The position numbers were made by a program, and so were the translations under genes. Positions 1 through 5,744 of a stretch of DNA of 9,681 bases are shown one piece after another. Position 1 is the stretch's first letter. Every line of letters starts with the position of its first letter. The DNA comes from a bacterium (GTDB taxonomy: Bacteria > Latescibacterota > Latescibacteria > Latescibacterales > Latescibacteraceae), in the NCBI GenBank assembly GCA_021372535.1, contig JAJFUH010000072.1, positions 1 to 9,681 on the forward strand, written 5' to 3'. Under the pieces are notes generated by a model. It worked only from the letters and a program-made list of their open reading frames with translations, searched no databases and was not told where the DNA came from.

Positions 1-96
1 GAAACTCCAAAAAGGTGTTATGCTGTTTGTTACAATAAAAAGTCATGGATTTTGAGGGATCAGGTGAAGATGTTCCGGACAGCACCTATTAAAAAA
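1..96 (+). repeat. Repeat A, copy 0 (3' tail only, type I)
   Basis: This is the downstream end of a Repeat A unit whose start lies before the window. It aligns with 4399-4487 and 9612-9681: all share a CTC(C)AAAA..GGTGTTAT block, an A-rich stretch and the TCATxGTGGATTTT motif. It runs straight into copy 1, so copies 0 and 1 form a head-to-tail pair like copies 2 and 3. No gene is visible in it. Confidence 0.75.
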
Positions 97-389
97 AAAT
101 ACTTTTTAGATGTTACTTCCTATAGATGTTACTTCCTTTGCGTGCCAAAAGGAAGTAACCAAGGAAAGGGCACCCCGTGAAAAGCCTGTTTCCACGGTCA
201 CGGCCCGTTTTTCGGGAATGTGTGAACTCACGAGCCTTCGGCTCGCTCGGACAGCACCCATTCTTTTTCCGAAAACCGGTTGTGACCGCGGGGCTTTTCA
301 AAGGGGTTTATAAATTCACAGGCTTTAATGGTCTATATTCTATTTATAATCAACGCATTACAATACAAATCATCGTGGATTTTGGAGGG
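97..389 (+). repeat. Repeat A, copy 1 (structured dispersed repeat, type II tail)
   Basis: One unit of a ~295-nt dispersed repeat, also seen at 4191-4487, 4488-4767 and 9389-9681. What the sequence shows: a hairpin with 12-bp arms (128-139 with 148-159); then a segment closed by long-range complementarity, ACCCC 172-176 with GGGGT 303-307 and TGAAAAGCC 178-186 with GGCTTTTCA 292-300; inside it CGGTCAC 195-201 pairs with GTGACCG 282-288, and two local hairpins follow (CCCG/CGGG, 204-216; CGAGCC/GGCTCG with a TTC loop, 231-245). The type II tail (308-389) is shared with copy 3. The first hairpin arm is preceded by a partial duplicate of itself (108-121). The open frames on both strands are not considered genes. 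Function is unknown; a structured RNA or a non-autonomous mobile element are the main options. Confidence 0.85.
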
Positions 390-450
390 TCGTCAGCATG
401 TAAGCATGTCCCCGAATCATTAATCGGGGATCGGTACTTCGCGCTGACCC
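387..450 (+). repeat. Small stem-loop element upstream of the phosphatase
   Basis: TCCCCGA (409-415) and TCGGGGA (424-430) form a 7-bp hairpin with an 8-nt loop. An outer stem joins GGGTC 387-391 and AGC 395-397 to GCT 443-445 and GACCC 446-450, with a 3-nt bulge. The inner hairpin is the reverse complement of the Repeat B hairpin, with one T-A pair replaced by C-G, so it is probably a diverged, inverted relative. It sits 63 nt upstream of the phosphatase start. Confidence 0.55.
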
Positions 451-456
451 TTGACA
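451..456 (+). promoter_or_regulatory. Possible -35 box for the phosphatase
   Basis: A perfect TTGACA directly follows the stem-loop element and lies 57 nt upstream of the start codon. No convincing TATAAT is found at 16-18 nt spacing, and FCB-group housekeeping promoters often differ from this consensus, so this is only a weak candidate. Confidence 0.2.
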
Positions 457-512
457 GCTTATATCAACGTAAAAGGTGTTTATCACAACGCTTCTGAAAG
501 GAATGCAGTTTC

Positions 513-1811
513 ATGAAAAAAATTGACGTAATGGTAATGTGTTTCATGATGTTAGCTTCCTCTGCCCCGGCGGGAAGGAATGTCATCCTCATTGTCCCGG
601 ACGGATGCTCCATTCCAATCTGGTCGGCTATACGGGCGATGACGGTCGGGACGGATGGTAAACTCAATATCGACCGTCTGCCCATGCAGGGCCGGTGCAG
701 AACATACTCGGCAAACGCCATGATAACGGATTCCGCCGCCGCGGCAACCGCTTATGCCTGCGGTGTCAAGACGAACAACGGCGTTATCGGGATGTCACCC
801 GCTACCGTTCGCGGGGATTCCCTTACGGGACGGCCGCTCAGGAACATTGTCGAATCAGCCCGGAAGAAGGGACTGGCCACGGGTCTTGTCACAACGACAA
901 GTATTCTCGATGCAACGCCCGCGGCGTTCTATTCACACCGCGCCGACCGTGGCTGGGCCGAGCTGATTGCGCTCGATCTAGTCAATTCCGGCGTCGATGT
1001 GATCATGGGCGGAGGACGTGAGTACATGATTCCTCAGGGAGCATCCGATGAAGATGGAAAACCCTCGAAACGCACGGATTCCCGTAATCTCATAGCGGAG
1101 ATGCAGGAAAAAGGATACAGCTATATCCATGACAGGGCAGGTCTGGACAGGATCGATCCCGCAGGAACGAAAAAGATTGTGGGACTCTTCAGCCCGAGTC
1201 ACATGGATTACGAGCTCGACCGTGAAAAGAACAACCTCGGCGAACCGGGACTCTGGGAAATGACCCGTAAGGCGCTCGATGTACTCTCGAAAAACAAGAA
1301 GGGCTTTTTCCTCCTCGTGGAAGCAGGTCTCATCGATCATGCCGCCCACGGGCATGACACGGACCGTTTTCTCTGGGAAGGCATATCCTGCGACAAAACG
1401 ATCGGGATTGTCATGGAATTCGCCCGCGAGAACAACGATACCTTTGTCATCGTCGTACCCGACCACGGCTGCGGTGGCCCTTACCTTGTGGGCATGAAAG
1501 CGGCCGACGGAACGATCATATCCTACGATGACGCGGGATTCACCCATTATACCCTGAATACGAACGGTTTCCCGGTGAACGATCACGGCAAACCCATTGC
1601 GATTCAGTGGATAGACTGGAAGGGGCACACCGGAGAGGATGTCGGTTATTTTGCCATGCTCAACAGGAAGGAATTTTTCGGCGGCCTGTTCGGCGGTAAG
1701 GAGATTGCACTTGAAGGTCTTGTGGAAAATACCGATATTCATAACATTATCATGGATCATCTCGATTCTGAAAAAAGGGAGAAAAAGCTCGAAGATATTG
1801 TTGATCCGTAA
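513..1811 (+). CDS. Secreted alkaline phosphatase (PhoA superfamily)
   Basis: 432-residue metal-dependent phosphomonoesterase that should release phosphate from organic esters outside the cytoplasm. A short N-terminal hydrophobic segment ends in APA (residues 18-20), a likely signal-peptidase site, and the mature protein begins directly at the first catalytic strand NVILIVPDG (metal ligand D30). TDSAAAATAYACGVKT (72-87) carries the catalytic Ser74. LDATPAAFYSH (132-142) matches the Asp/Thr magnesium site (D133, T135). LLVEAGLIDHAAHGHD (267-282) supplies E270, D275 and H279. VVPDH (314-318) gives D317 and H318, and GHTGED (371-376) gives H372. All ligands expected by comparison with E. coli PhoA are present, so it should be active. 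The length fits the family. The start is preceded by AAAGGA 10 nt away. Repeat A copy 1 and a stem-loop lie in its leader. The next gene is over 500 nt away, so it is probably monocistronic. No pho box was recognised. The substrate (phosphomonoester or diester) is inferred only at family level. Confidence 0.95.
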   Translation: MKKIDVMVMCFMMLASSAPAGRNVILIVPDGCSIPIWSAIRAMTVGTDGKLNIDRLPMQGRCRTYSANAMITDSAAAATAYACGVKTNNGVIGMSPATVRGDSLTGRPLRNIVESARKKGLATGLVTTTSILDATPAAFYSHRADRGWAELIALDLVNSGVDVIMGGGREYMIPQGASDEDGKPSKRTDSRNLIAEMQEKGYSYIHDRAGLDRIDPAGTKKIVGLFSPSHMDYELDREKNNLGEPGLWEMTRKALDVLSKNKKGFFLLVEAGLIDHAAHGHDTDRFLWEGISCDKTIGIVMEFARENNDTFVIVVPDHGCGGPYLVGMKAADGTIISYDDAGFTHYTLNTNGFPVNDHGKPIAIQWIDWKGHTGEDVGYFAMLNRKEFFGGLFGGKEIALEGLVENTDIHNIIMDHLDSEKREKKLEDIVDP

Positions 1812-1855
1812 TGGCGAAAGATTGTTTAGTCCGTTCAATTCAGGAATTATCATTG

Positions 1856-1963
1856 AACGCGGATTTACGTGGATTAATTTTTTTGATATCGTTGATTAAC
1901 CCGATCTTGCATGAAAATATCATAACAAATTTCACCACGGAGACACGGGGAACACGGAGAAAG
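1856..1963. repeat. Fragments of short common intergenic repeats
   Basis: Two low-complexity pieces follow the phosphatase. At about 1856-1880 the sequence has the GAACGCGGATTTACGTGGATT pattern, and at 1934-1963 it has CACGGAGA / CACGGGGAA / CACGGAGA, an 8-9-nt near-tandem motif. Both resemble short dispersed repeats known from many environmental bacterial genomes. A related ACGAAGGCACGATGGCAC piece occurs at 7399-7418. No gene is supported here. Confidence 0.45.
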
Positions 1964-2000
1964 ATAATTCATGTAATAATTTGTTTTATTTAAAAATGTT

Positions 2001-2118
2001 TGCAGATTGTATATGGATTCCCGATTAAAGATTCGGGAATGACGGCGTTACAGCAACATCCGCTGCCGGGCCGAGTCTTCAGCACCGGGAACAGTCGATG
2101 AATTTTCAGATAAATCAG
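2001..2118 (+). repeat. Repeat B, copy 1
   Basis: Unit with a perfect 8-bp inverted repeat, ATTCCCGA (2017-2024) and TCGGGAAT (2033-2040), with an 8-nt loop, then a ~80-nt conserved arm ending in ...TTTTCAGATAAATC. Its core differs from copy 2, 165 nt downstream, at about three positions in 108. The hairpin is similar in style to ATTCCC-N8-GGGAAT repeats such as dRS3 of Neisseria; homology is not implied. The minus-strand frame through it is a repeat artefact. Confidence 0.85.
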
Positions 2119-2143
2119 GGTTAACTGAATAACATAGATATTC

Positions 2144-2288
2144 ACAACGAAGGATGAAAAATATATGCAGGTCGCGAATGGATTCCCGATTAAAGATTCG
2201 GGAATGACGGCGTTACAGCAACATCCGCTGCCGGGCCGAGGCTTCAGCACCGGGAACAGTCGATGAATTTTGAGATAAATCCGGGTTT
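2144..2288 (+). repeat. Repeat B, copy 2 (full length)
   Basis: Full unit beginning ACAACGAAGGATGAAAAATA, then the ATTCCCGA/TCGGGAAT hairpin (2182-2205) and the conserved arm containing GCTTCAGCACCGGGAAC. The same upstream leader is present in copy 4 (7798), which defines a unit of about 145 nt. It ends about 35 nt before the ribosome-binding site of the next gene, so it probably lies in that gene's promoter or leader. Confidence 0.85.
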
Positions 2289-2323
2289 GTTTTATGGTAT
2301 ATGTAAACGAAAATGTTCTGCAT

Positions 2324-2331
2324 GAGGGAGG
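2324..2331 (+). promoter_or_regulatory. Ribosome-binding site deciding a GTG start
   Basis: GAGGGAGG, a strong Shine-Dalgarno sequence, ends 6 nt before GTG at 2338. No in-frame ATG near it gives a signal peptide with a comparable site, so the GTG start is preferred. Confidence 0.8.
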
Positions 2332-2337
2332 TACAAC

Positions 2338-3747
2338 GTGAACAGGGTGCAAAAAGTTATCGGTTTGTGTATGCTCGGCGCGTGTGTCGCTGTGATAAGT
2401 GCTTTTGCGGAGTTGTATAACAGGGCGCCTGATGTTTTACCGGGAACCACACCGGAAATGAAAACCACGGAATACTGGATAGCCCGTATGAAGAATCCCG
2501 ATGAGGTCATCCTCACTCCGGAGGCCATAGAAGGCATGAATATGGCTTACGAGGAGAGAATGCGGTCGGCGGACCCGTTCAAGGGAATAGCAAAAGAACG
2601 TTTATATGAATTATCGTACTGGTGGCCCGGTCATGTTTATACCGTTACGGATTTCAGCAAAATAAGCCCGTCCGCTGTGGCCGATACGGTCAGGAGCCGA
2701 ATCGCTATCCAGATCGAGTATCTCCATAAACAGGATTATGGTAACAATCTCGCTGTCAAGTATGCCGACTGGGAACTGAAGAAATTCGAGGACGAGATGG
2801 CCCTCGATAATGTTCCTAAAAACATCAAAATCCGTAACGGAATCGCGGTGAGAAACACCCAGTTGAGAAACATTCCCTCCTTTTTCCCCGGCAGCATGGG
2901 TATTACCGATAGCGGCAAGACAAAATGGGAGATGTGGACCATCGGTATCGTTAAAATATGCAGCCCGGTAACCGTGTTCTATCCCTCGAAATCAGGTGAA
3001 TTCCTCCTTATCCTATGCACCGAGGGGTATGGCTGGGCGCGGGCGGAAGATATCGCGTTCGGGCCTGCCGACCAGGTCGAGGAATTCTCGAATCCGAAGA
3101 ATTTCATTGTCTGCACGGGCGACCGCATCCAGTTCTATTCCGACCCCACATGCATCTATTCCTCGGGATGGCTCCGTATGGGCGACCGTCTGCCTGTGAC
3201 GATGGGAAAGCAGATCAGGGTTCCGGTACGCAGCATGGACGGTTCGCTCACATCGGCGAACTGCTATCTCCGGCCTGATGCGGATGTCCACCAGGGCTGG
3301 CTTCCCTACACGCGCCGTAACATCGTTGTGACCGCGTTCAAGCTCCTCGATAATTCGTATGACTGGACGGGGGCATGGTTCGGCCGTCAGCACGAAAACA
3401 CATACCGGGATATCTTTTCCGTTTTCGGTTTCAGACTGCCATGGCACGGCGGGCTGTTCAGCATCTATGGTCATAATGAAACGGTACTTATGCCCGATAT
3501 CGGCAAGGAGGAGCAATACCGCGGCATTCTGAAAAACGAGCCCTTTGTTACCCTCCAGAGCTGCGGCGGGCATGCCCAGCTTTTGCTTGGCGAGTACAAC
3601 GGCGTACCCATCGTGTTCGATCAGCACGGATACGGGTACAAGGATGAGAACGGTACCATGCTCGAGGTCAGACGCTGCTGTATCGGGGATATGAGAATGC
3701 CCGACTATTTTCTGAAGAGGAAAGTCACATTCTGTGGTTTAAAATAA
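2338..3747 (+). CDS. Exported SH3b/NlpC-P60-like protein with degenerate active site
   Basis: 469 residues, GTG start. The layout matches the SH3b1-type NlpC/P60 family of cell-wall peptidases: signal peptide (hydrophobic 7-24, cleavage likely after AFA), helical N-terminal stabilising region (~45-160), SH3b-like modules (~165-240, with RNGIAVRNTQLRNIPSFF and GYGWARAEDIAFG; and ~245-330), then a C-terminal papain-like domain (~335-465). In the family the catalytic Cys sits in a DCS motif just before RD.F..FG..LP. Here the aligned stretch reads R350-Q-H-E-N-T-Y-R-D-I-F, so the Cys position is His352 and no Cys lies nearby. The Trp-Gly-Gly lead-in is also altered (YDWTGAWFG, 341-349). The second catalytic position remains in GGHAQLLLGEYNG (His412), with FDQHGYG after it (427-433). 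Seen: the missing Cys. Inferred: it binds cell wall or glycan without cleaving it, or uses other chemistry. A lipobox-like LGAC (13-16) exists, but the hydrophobic run continues past it. It probably forms an operon with the gene 21 nt downstream. Confidence 0.8.
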   Translation: MNRVQKVIGLCMLGACVAVISAFAELYNRAPDVLPGTTPEMKTTEYWIARMKNPDEVILTPEAIEGMNMAYEERMRSADPFKGIAKERLYELSYWWPGHVYTVTDFSKISPSAVADTVRSRIAIQIEYLHKQDYGNNLAVKYADWELKKFEDEMALDNVPKNIKIRNGIAVRNTQLRNIPSFFPGSMGITDSGKTKWEMWTIGIVKICSPVTVFYPSKSGEFLLILCTEGYGWARAEDIAFGPADQVEEFSNPKNFIVCTGDRIQFYSDPTCIYSSGWLRMGDRLPVTMGKQIRVPVRSMDGSLTSANCYLRPDADVHQGWLPYTRRNIVVTAFKLLDNSYDWTGAWFGRQHENTYRDIFSVFGFRLPWHGGLFSIYGHNETVLMPDIGKEEQYRGILKNEPFVTLQSCGGHAQLLLGEYNGVPIVFDQHGYGYKDENGTMLEVRRCCIGDMRMPDYFLKRKVTFCGLK

Positions 3748-3768
3748 TCTTTTCAACGGGAGCGCCAT

Positions 3769-3957
3769 ATGAAACGGAATGTGGGAACAATCGACAAGGT
3801 TCTGCGGATTATCGTAGGAATCGTGATTATCGCTGTCGGCTTCTATTTTAAAAGCTGGTGGGGAGTCATAGGCATTATTCCCATCGCTACCGGTCTTATC
3901 GGATATTGTATGCTGTATACGATTTTCGGGATTTCCACCTGCAAGCTGAAACAGTAG
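3769..3957 (+). CDS. DUF2892 family small inner-membrane protein
   Basis: 62 residues with the DUF2892 (YgaP-like transmembrane domain) signature: N4, G6, D9 and R13 in the N-terminal segment, a hydrophobic helix at about 12-27, a second at about 31-52, the W30-W-G-V-I-G and P38-x-x-T-G-x-x-G45 motifs, and two cysteines in GYCMLYTIFGISTC (C47, C58). The usual CPLY reads CMLY here. Members are stand-alone membrane proteins or are fused to rhodanese domains, and their role is not well defined. GGGAG at 3758-3762, 6 nt before ATG, supports the start. The 21-nt gap from the upstream gene suggests co-transcription. A hairpin (4002-4031) follows and may end the unit. Confidence 0.9.
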   Translation: MKRNVGTIDKVLRIIVGIVIIAVGFYFKSWWGVIGIIPIATGLIGYCMLYTIFGISTCKLKQ

Positions 3958-4001
3958 ATGGTTTGCCTATTCATGAATATAATAGAAGGGGGATTTTTCT
4001 A

Positions 4002-4031
4002 TAGTGGGCAACCACGGGGGGTTGCTCCTAC
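4002..4031 (+). terminator. Hairpin after the DUF2892 gene
   Basis: GGCAACC (4007-4013) pairs with GGTTGC (4020-4025) across a G-rich loop, with imperfect extension to TAG/CTA outside. It resembles a widely dispersed GGGGCAACC...GGTTGCCCC intergenic repeat. There is no T-tract afterwards, so a termination role is uncertain. Confidence 0.4.
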
Positions 4032-4090
4032 AATAAAACAAACACATTTCGTCATGGGGCGTGGTGAAAAAGATACTTTTTCACAGCCCT
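4031..4090 (-). repeat. Repeat C, copy 1
   Basis: About 60 nt that recur in inverted orientation at 9289-9348 with few differences. It contains a 9-bp hairpin, GTGAAAAAG (4064-4072) and CTTTTTCAC (4076-4084) with an ATA loop, flanked by GGGC (4057-4060) and GCCC (4086-4089), and a conserved arm CCCCATGACGAAATGTG read on the minus strand. The hairpin could act as a terminator in either direction. Confidence 0.75.
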
Positions 4091-4091
4091 C

Positions 4092-4190
4092 TTAAAGATT
4101 CGGGAATGACGGCGTTACAGAAATTCCCAACACCATGCCGGGGCTTCAGCACCGGGAACCGTAATTGCATTTTCAGATAAATCCGGGTTA
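4092..4190 (+). repeat. Repeat B, copy 3 (left-truncated)
   Basis: Begins inside the Repeat B hairpin at TTAAAGATTCGGGAATGAC; the left hairpin arm and leader are missing. The rest matches copies 1 and 2 with internal changes (GCCGGGGCTTCAGCACCGGGAA, then TTTTCAGATAAATCCGGGTTA). It abuts Repeat C on the left and Repeat A copy 2 on the right, with almost no spare bases, so it was probably cut by an insertion or rearrangement. Confidence 0.8.
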
Positions 4191-4487
4191 AGAACACTTT
4201 TTTTAGATGTTACTTCCTTTGCTTGCCCAAAGGAAGTAACCAAGGAAAGGGCACCCCCGTGAAAAGCCTTATTCCCCGTTCACTGCCCGTTTTTCGGGAA
4301 TGTGTGAACTCACGAGCCTTCGGCTCGCTCGGACAGCACCCATTCTTTTTCCGAAAACCGGTTGTGACCGCGGGGCTTTTCAATGGGGTTGAAAAATCGG
4401 AAGCTCCAAAAGGTGTTATTAAAAAAAAGTCATCGTGGATTTTTAGGGGAGCCAGGTGAAGCTGTTCTCTGAAGCCCCCCATTTTAA
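4191..4487 (+). repeat. Repeat A, copy 2 (type I tail)
   Basis: Starts AGAACACTTTTTTTAG and has the 13-bp hairpin GTTACTTCCTTTG/CAAAGGAAGTAAC with a CTTGCC loop, the long-range pairing CCCC...TGAAAAGCC with GGCTTTTCA...GGGG, the CGAGCC/GGCTCG hairpin and the AACCGGTT palindrome. Its tail (GAAAAATCGGAAGCTCCAAA and on) is the type I form shared with copies 0 and 4. It is followed directly by copy 3, with the AGAACAC starts 297 nt apart. Minus-strand frames across it are repeat artefacts. Confidence 0.85.
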
Positions 4488-4767
4488 AGAACACTTTTTT
4501 TATGTTACTTCCTTTGCGTGCCCAAAGGAAGTAACCAAGGAAAGGGCACCCCGTGAAAAGCCTTTTTCCACGGTCACGGCCCGTTTTTCGGGAATGTGTG
4601 AACTCACGAGCCTTCGGCTCGCTCGGACAGCACCCATTCTTTTTCCGAAAAACGCTTGTGATCGCGGGGCTTTTCAACGTGTTTATAAAATCACAGGTTT
4701 TAATGTTCTATATTCTATTTGTAAACAATGTATTACAAAACAATTCATTGTGGATTATGGAGGATGG
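4488..4767 (+). repeat. Repeat A, copy 3 (type II tail)
   Basis: Tandem neighbour of copy 2. The 13-bp hairpin and TGAAAAGCC/GGCTTTTCA pairing are intact. The 3' part is more diverged (AACGCTTGTGATCG in place of ACCGGTTGTGACCG; the GGGG partner is lost), and one inner pair becomes G-T. The type II tail (TATAAAATCACAGGTTTTAAT and on) matches copy 1. It ends 35 nt before the CBM9-like gene, so it probably contributes that gene's leader or promoter. Confidence 0.85.
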
Positions 4768-4801
4768 CCAGTAATATCTTACTTGAACTCACAGAGGAGA
4801 A

Positions 4802-5560
4802 ATGATGAGAAAAATAATTGTGACCATGCTGGCGGGAATTATCGTTGCCGCAGGGATGTCGTATGCCCAGTCAATCAAAGAATACACGGTGAAGCGGGCT
4901 GCATCGCCCCTTCAGATAGACGGGAAATTGACCGAACCGGACTGGAATACCGCTCCCCTGACCGACAGATTCGTTGTTTATTTCGATGGCTCTCCGACAG
5001 AGTTTCCCACACAGGCGAAGATGCTCTGGGATGACGAGTATCTCTACATCGCTTTTATCATGACCGACAAAGATGTGTGGGGAGAGATGACCTCATGGTC
5101 GCCGGGCGATCCCTGTCTGTGCCAGGAAGAGGTCGCCGAGGTTTTTATCGATCCCGACGGCGACGGTCTGAACTACATCGAGACGGAAATCAATCCGCTC
5201 AAGACGGTCATGGATCTCGTATTGAGCAAGGAATTTGCCAAGAAGGGGAAGGCCAACCTCGAGTGGAAATTCGAGGGAATCAAGGTCGGCGTCTGGGTTG
5301 ACGGCACGCTCAACGACATGAGCGATACCGATACGAAATGGGTATGTGAACTCGCTTTCCCGTTCAAAACGATGGCATTCAGCGCGCCTTCCATGAATTT
5401 CCCGCCCAAAAACGGCGATACGTGGCGCCTCAATCTCTACCGGTATGAATATGTGCGAACCGGCGAAAAGAAAAACGAGCTGTCCGCATGGAACATGACC
5501 GACAAAAAACGCGGTTTCCATGCTCCCGACAGATTCGGAAAGGTCATTTTTGTGAAATAG
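4802..5560 (+). CDS. Exported carbohydrate-binding family 9-like protein
   Basis: 252 residues: a signal peptide (K4, hydrophobic 5-18, cleavage after SYA at 20-22), then a single CBM9/DOMON-like beta-sandwich domain to the end. The family's opening motif is IDGKLTEPDW (39-48). AKMLWDDEYLYIAFIM (72-87) follows, then FIDPDGDG (115-122), a likely Ca-binding acidic loop, and WRLNLYRYE (208-216). Known CBM9 modules bind sugar ends; stand-alone versions such as this are common in environmental genomes and their ligands are unknown. GAGGAG (4794-4799) is better spaced for the second ATG at 4805 (5 nt) than for 4802, so the start is uncertain by one codon. It is a paralogue of the protein at 6283-7350, with long shared stretches (e.g. 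MNFPPKNGD), but it stops before that protein's sorting domain. Release route is therefore inferred: periplasmic or simply secreted. Confidence 0.9.
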   Translation: MMRKIIVTMLAGIIVAAGMSYAQSIKEYTVKRAASPLQIDGKLTEPDWNTAPLTDRFVVYFDGSPTEFPTQAKMLWDDEYLYIAFIMTDKDVWGEMTSWSPGDPCLCQEEVAEVFIDPDGDGLNYIETEINPLKTVMDLVLSKEFAKKGKANLEWKFEGIKVGVWVDGTLNDMSDTDTKWVCELAFPFKTMAFSAPSMNFPPKNGDTWRLNLYRYEYVRTGEKKNELSAWNMTDKKRGFHAPDRFGKVIFVK

Positions 5561-5606
5561 TGTTTTCAATTTCCAATCCGGTTATACAGTTAAATCGGCT
5601 CATATG

Positions 5607-5744
5607 ATTGATCCCCCTCGGCTTCGCCGTTTCCCCCTTATAAAACAAAGGGAGATGAAAGTGCCCCCAAAACCGCTCCCCCCCTAAAAAAGAGGGATGC
5701 CGCAGTCAGAAGGGATCATATACTATCGGAAGAAATTATCAATT
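5607..5744 (+). repeat. Repeat D, copy 1
   Basis: About 138 nt from ATTGATCCCCCTCGGCTTCG to ATCGGAAGAAATTATCAATT, matched in reverse orientation at 7631-7753. Both ends carry GATCCC/GGGATC inverted sequence. The middle contains C- and A-rich stretches that vary between copies. The pair flanks the CBM9/T9SS gene. Confidence 0.8.

Noticed and set aside
110-313. Open frames on both strands through Repeat A (110-313; also 4210-4677 minus, 4553-4774 and 9324-9653)
   Set aside because: The same peptide appears in each repeat copy with stops and frame changes around it, without ribosome-binding sites, and the sequence is explained by conserved stems.
978-1853. 291-codon minus-strand frame opposite the phosphatase
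   Set aside because: Lies antisense to a gene with all catalytic motifs intact and shows no recognisable domain.
1990-2352. 120-codon minus-strand frame with repeated VIPESLIGNP peptide
   Set aside because: It is the translation of two Repeat B copies; the peptide repetition follows the DNA repeat.
4456-5034. 192-codon plus frame joining Repeat A to the start of the CBM9-like gene
   Set aside because: Out of frame with the real gene, begins in repeat sequence, and its later part is an alternative-frame reading of the CBM9 domain.
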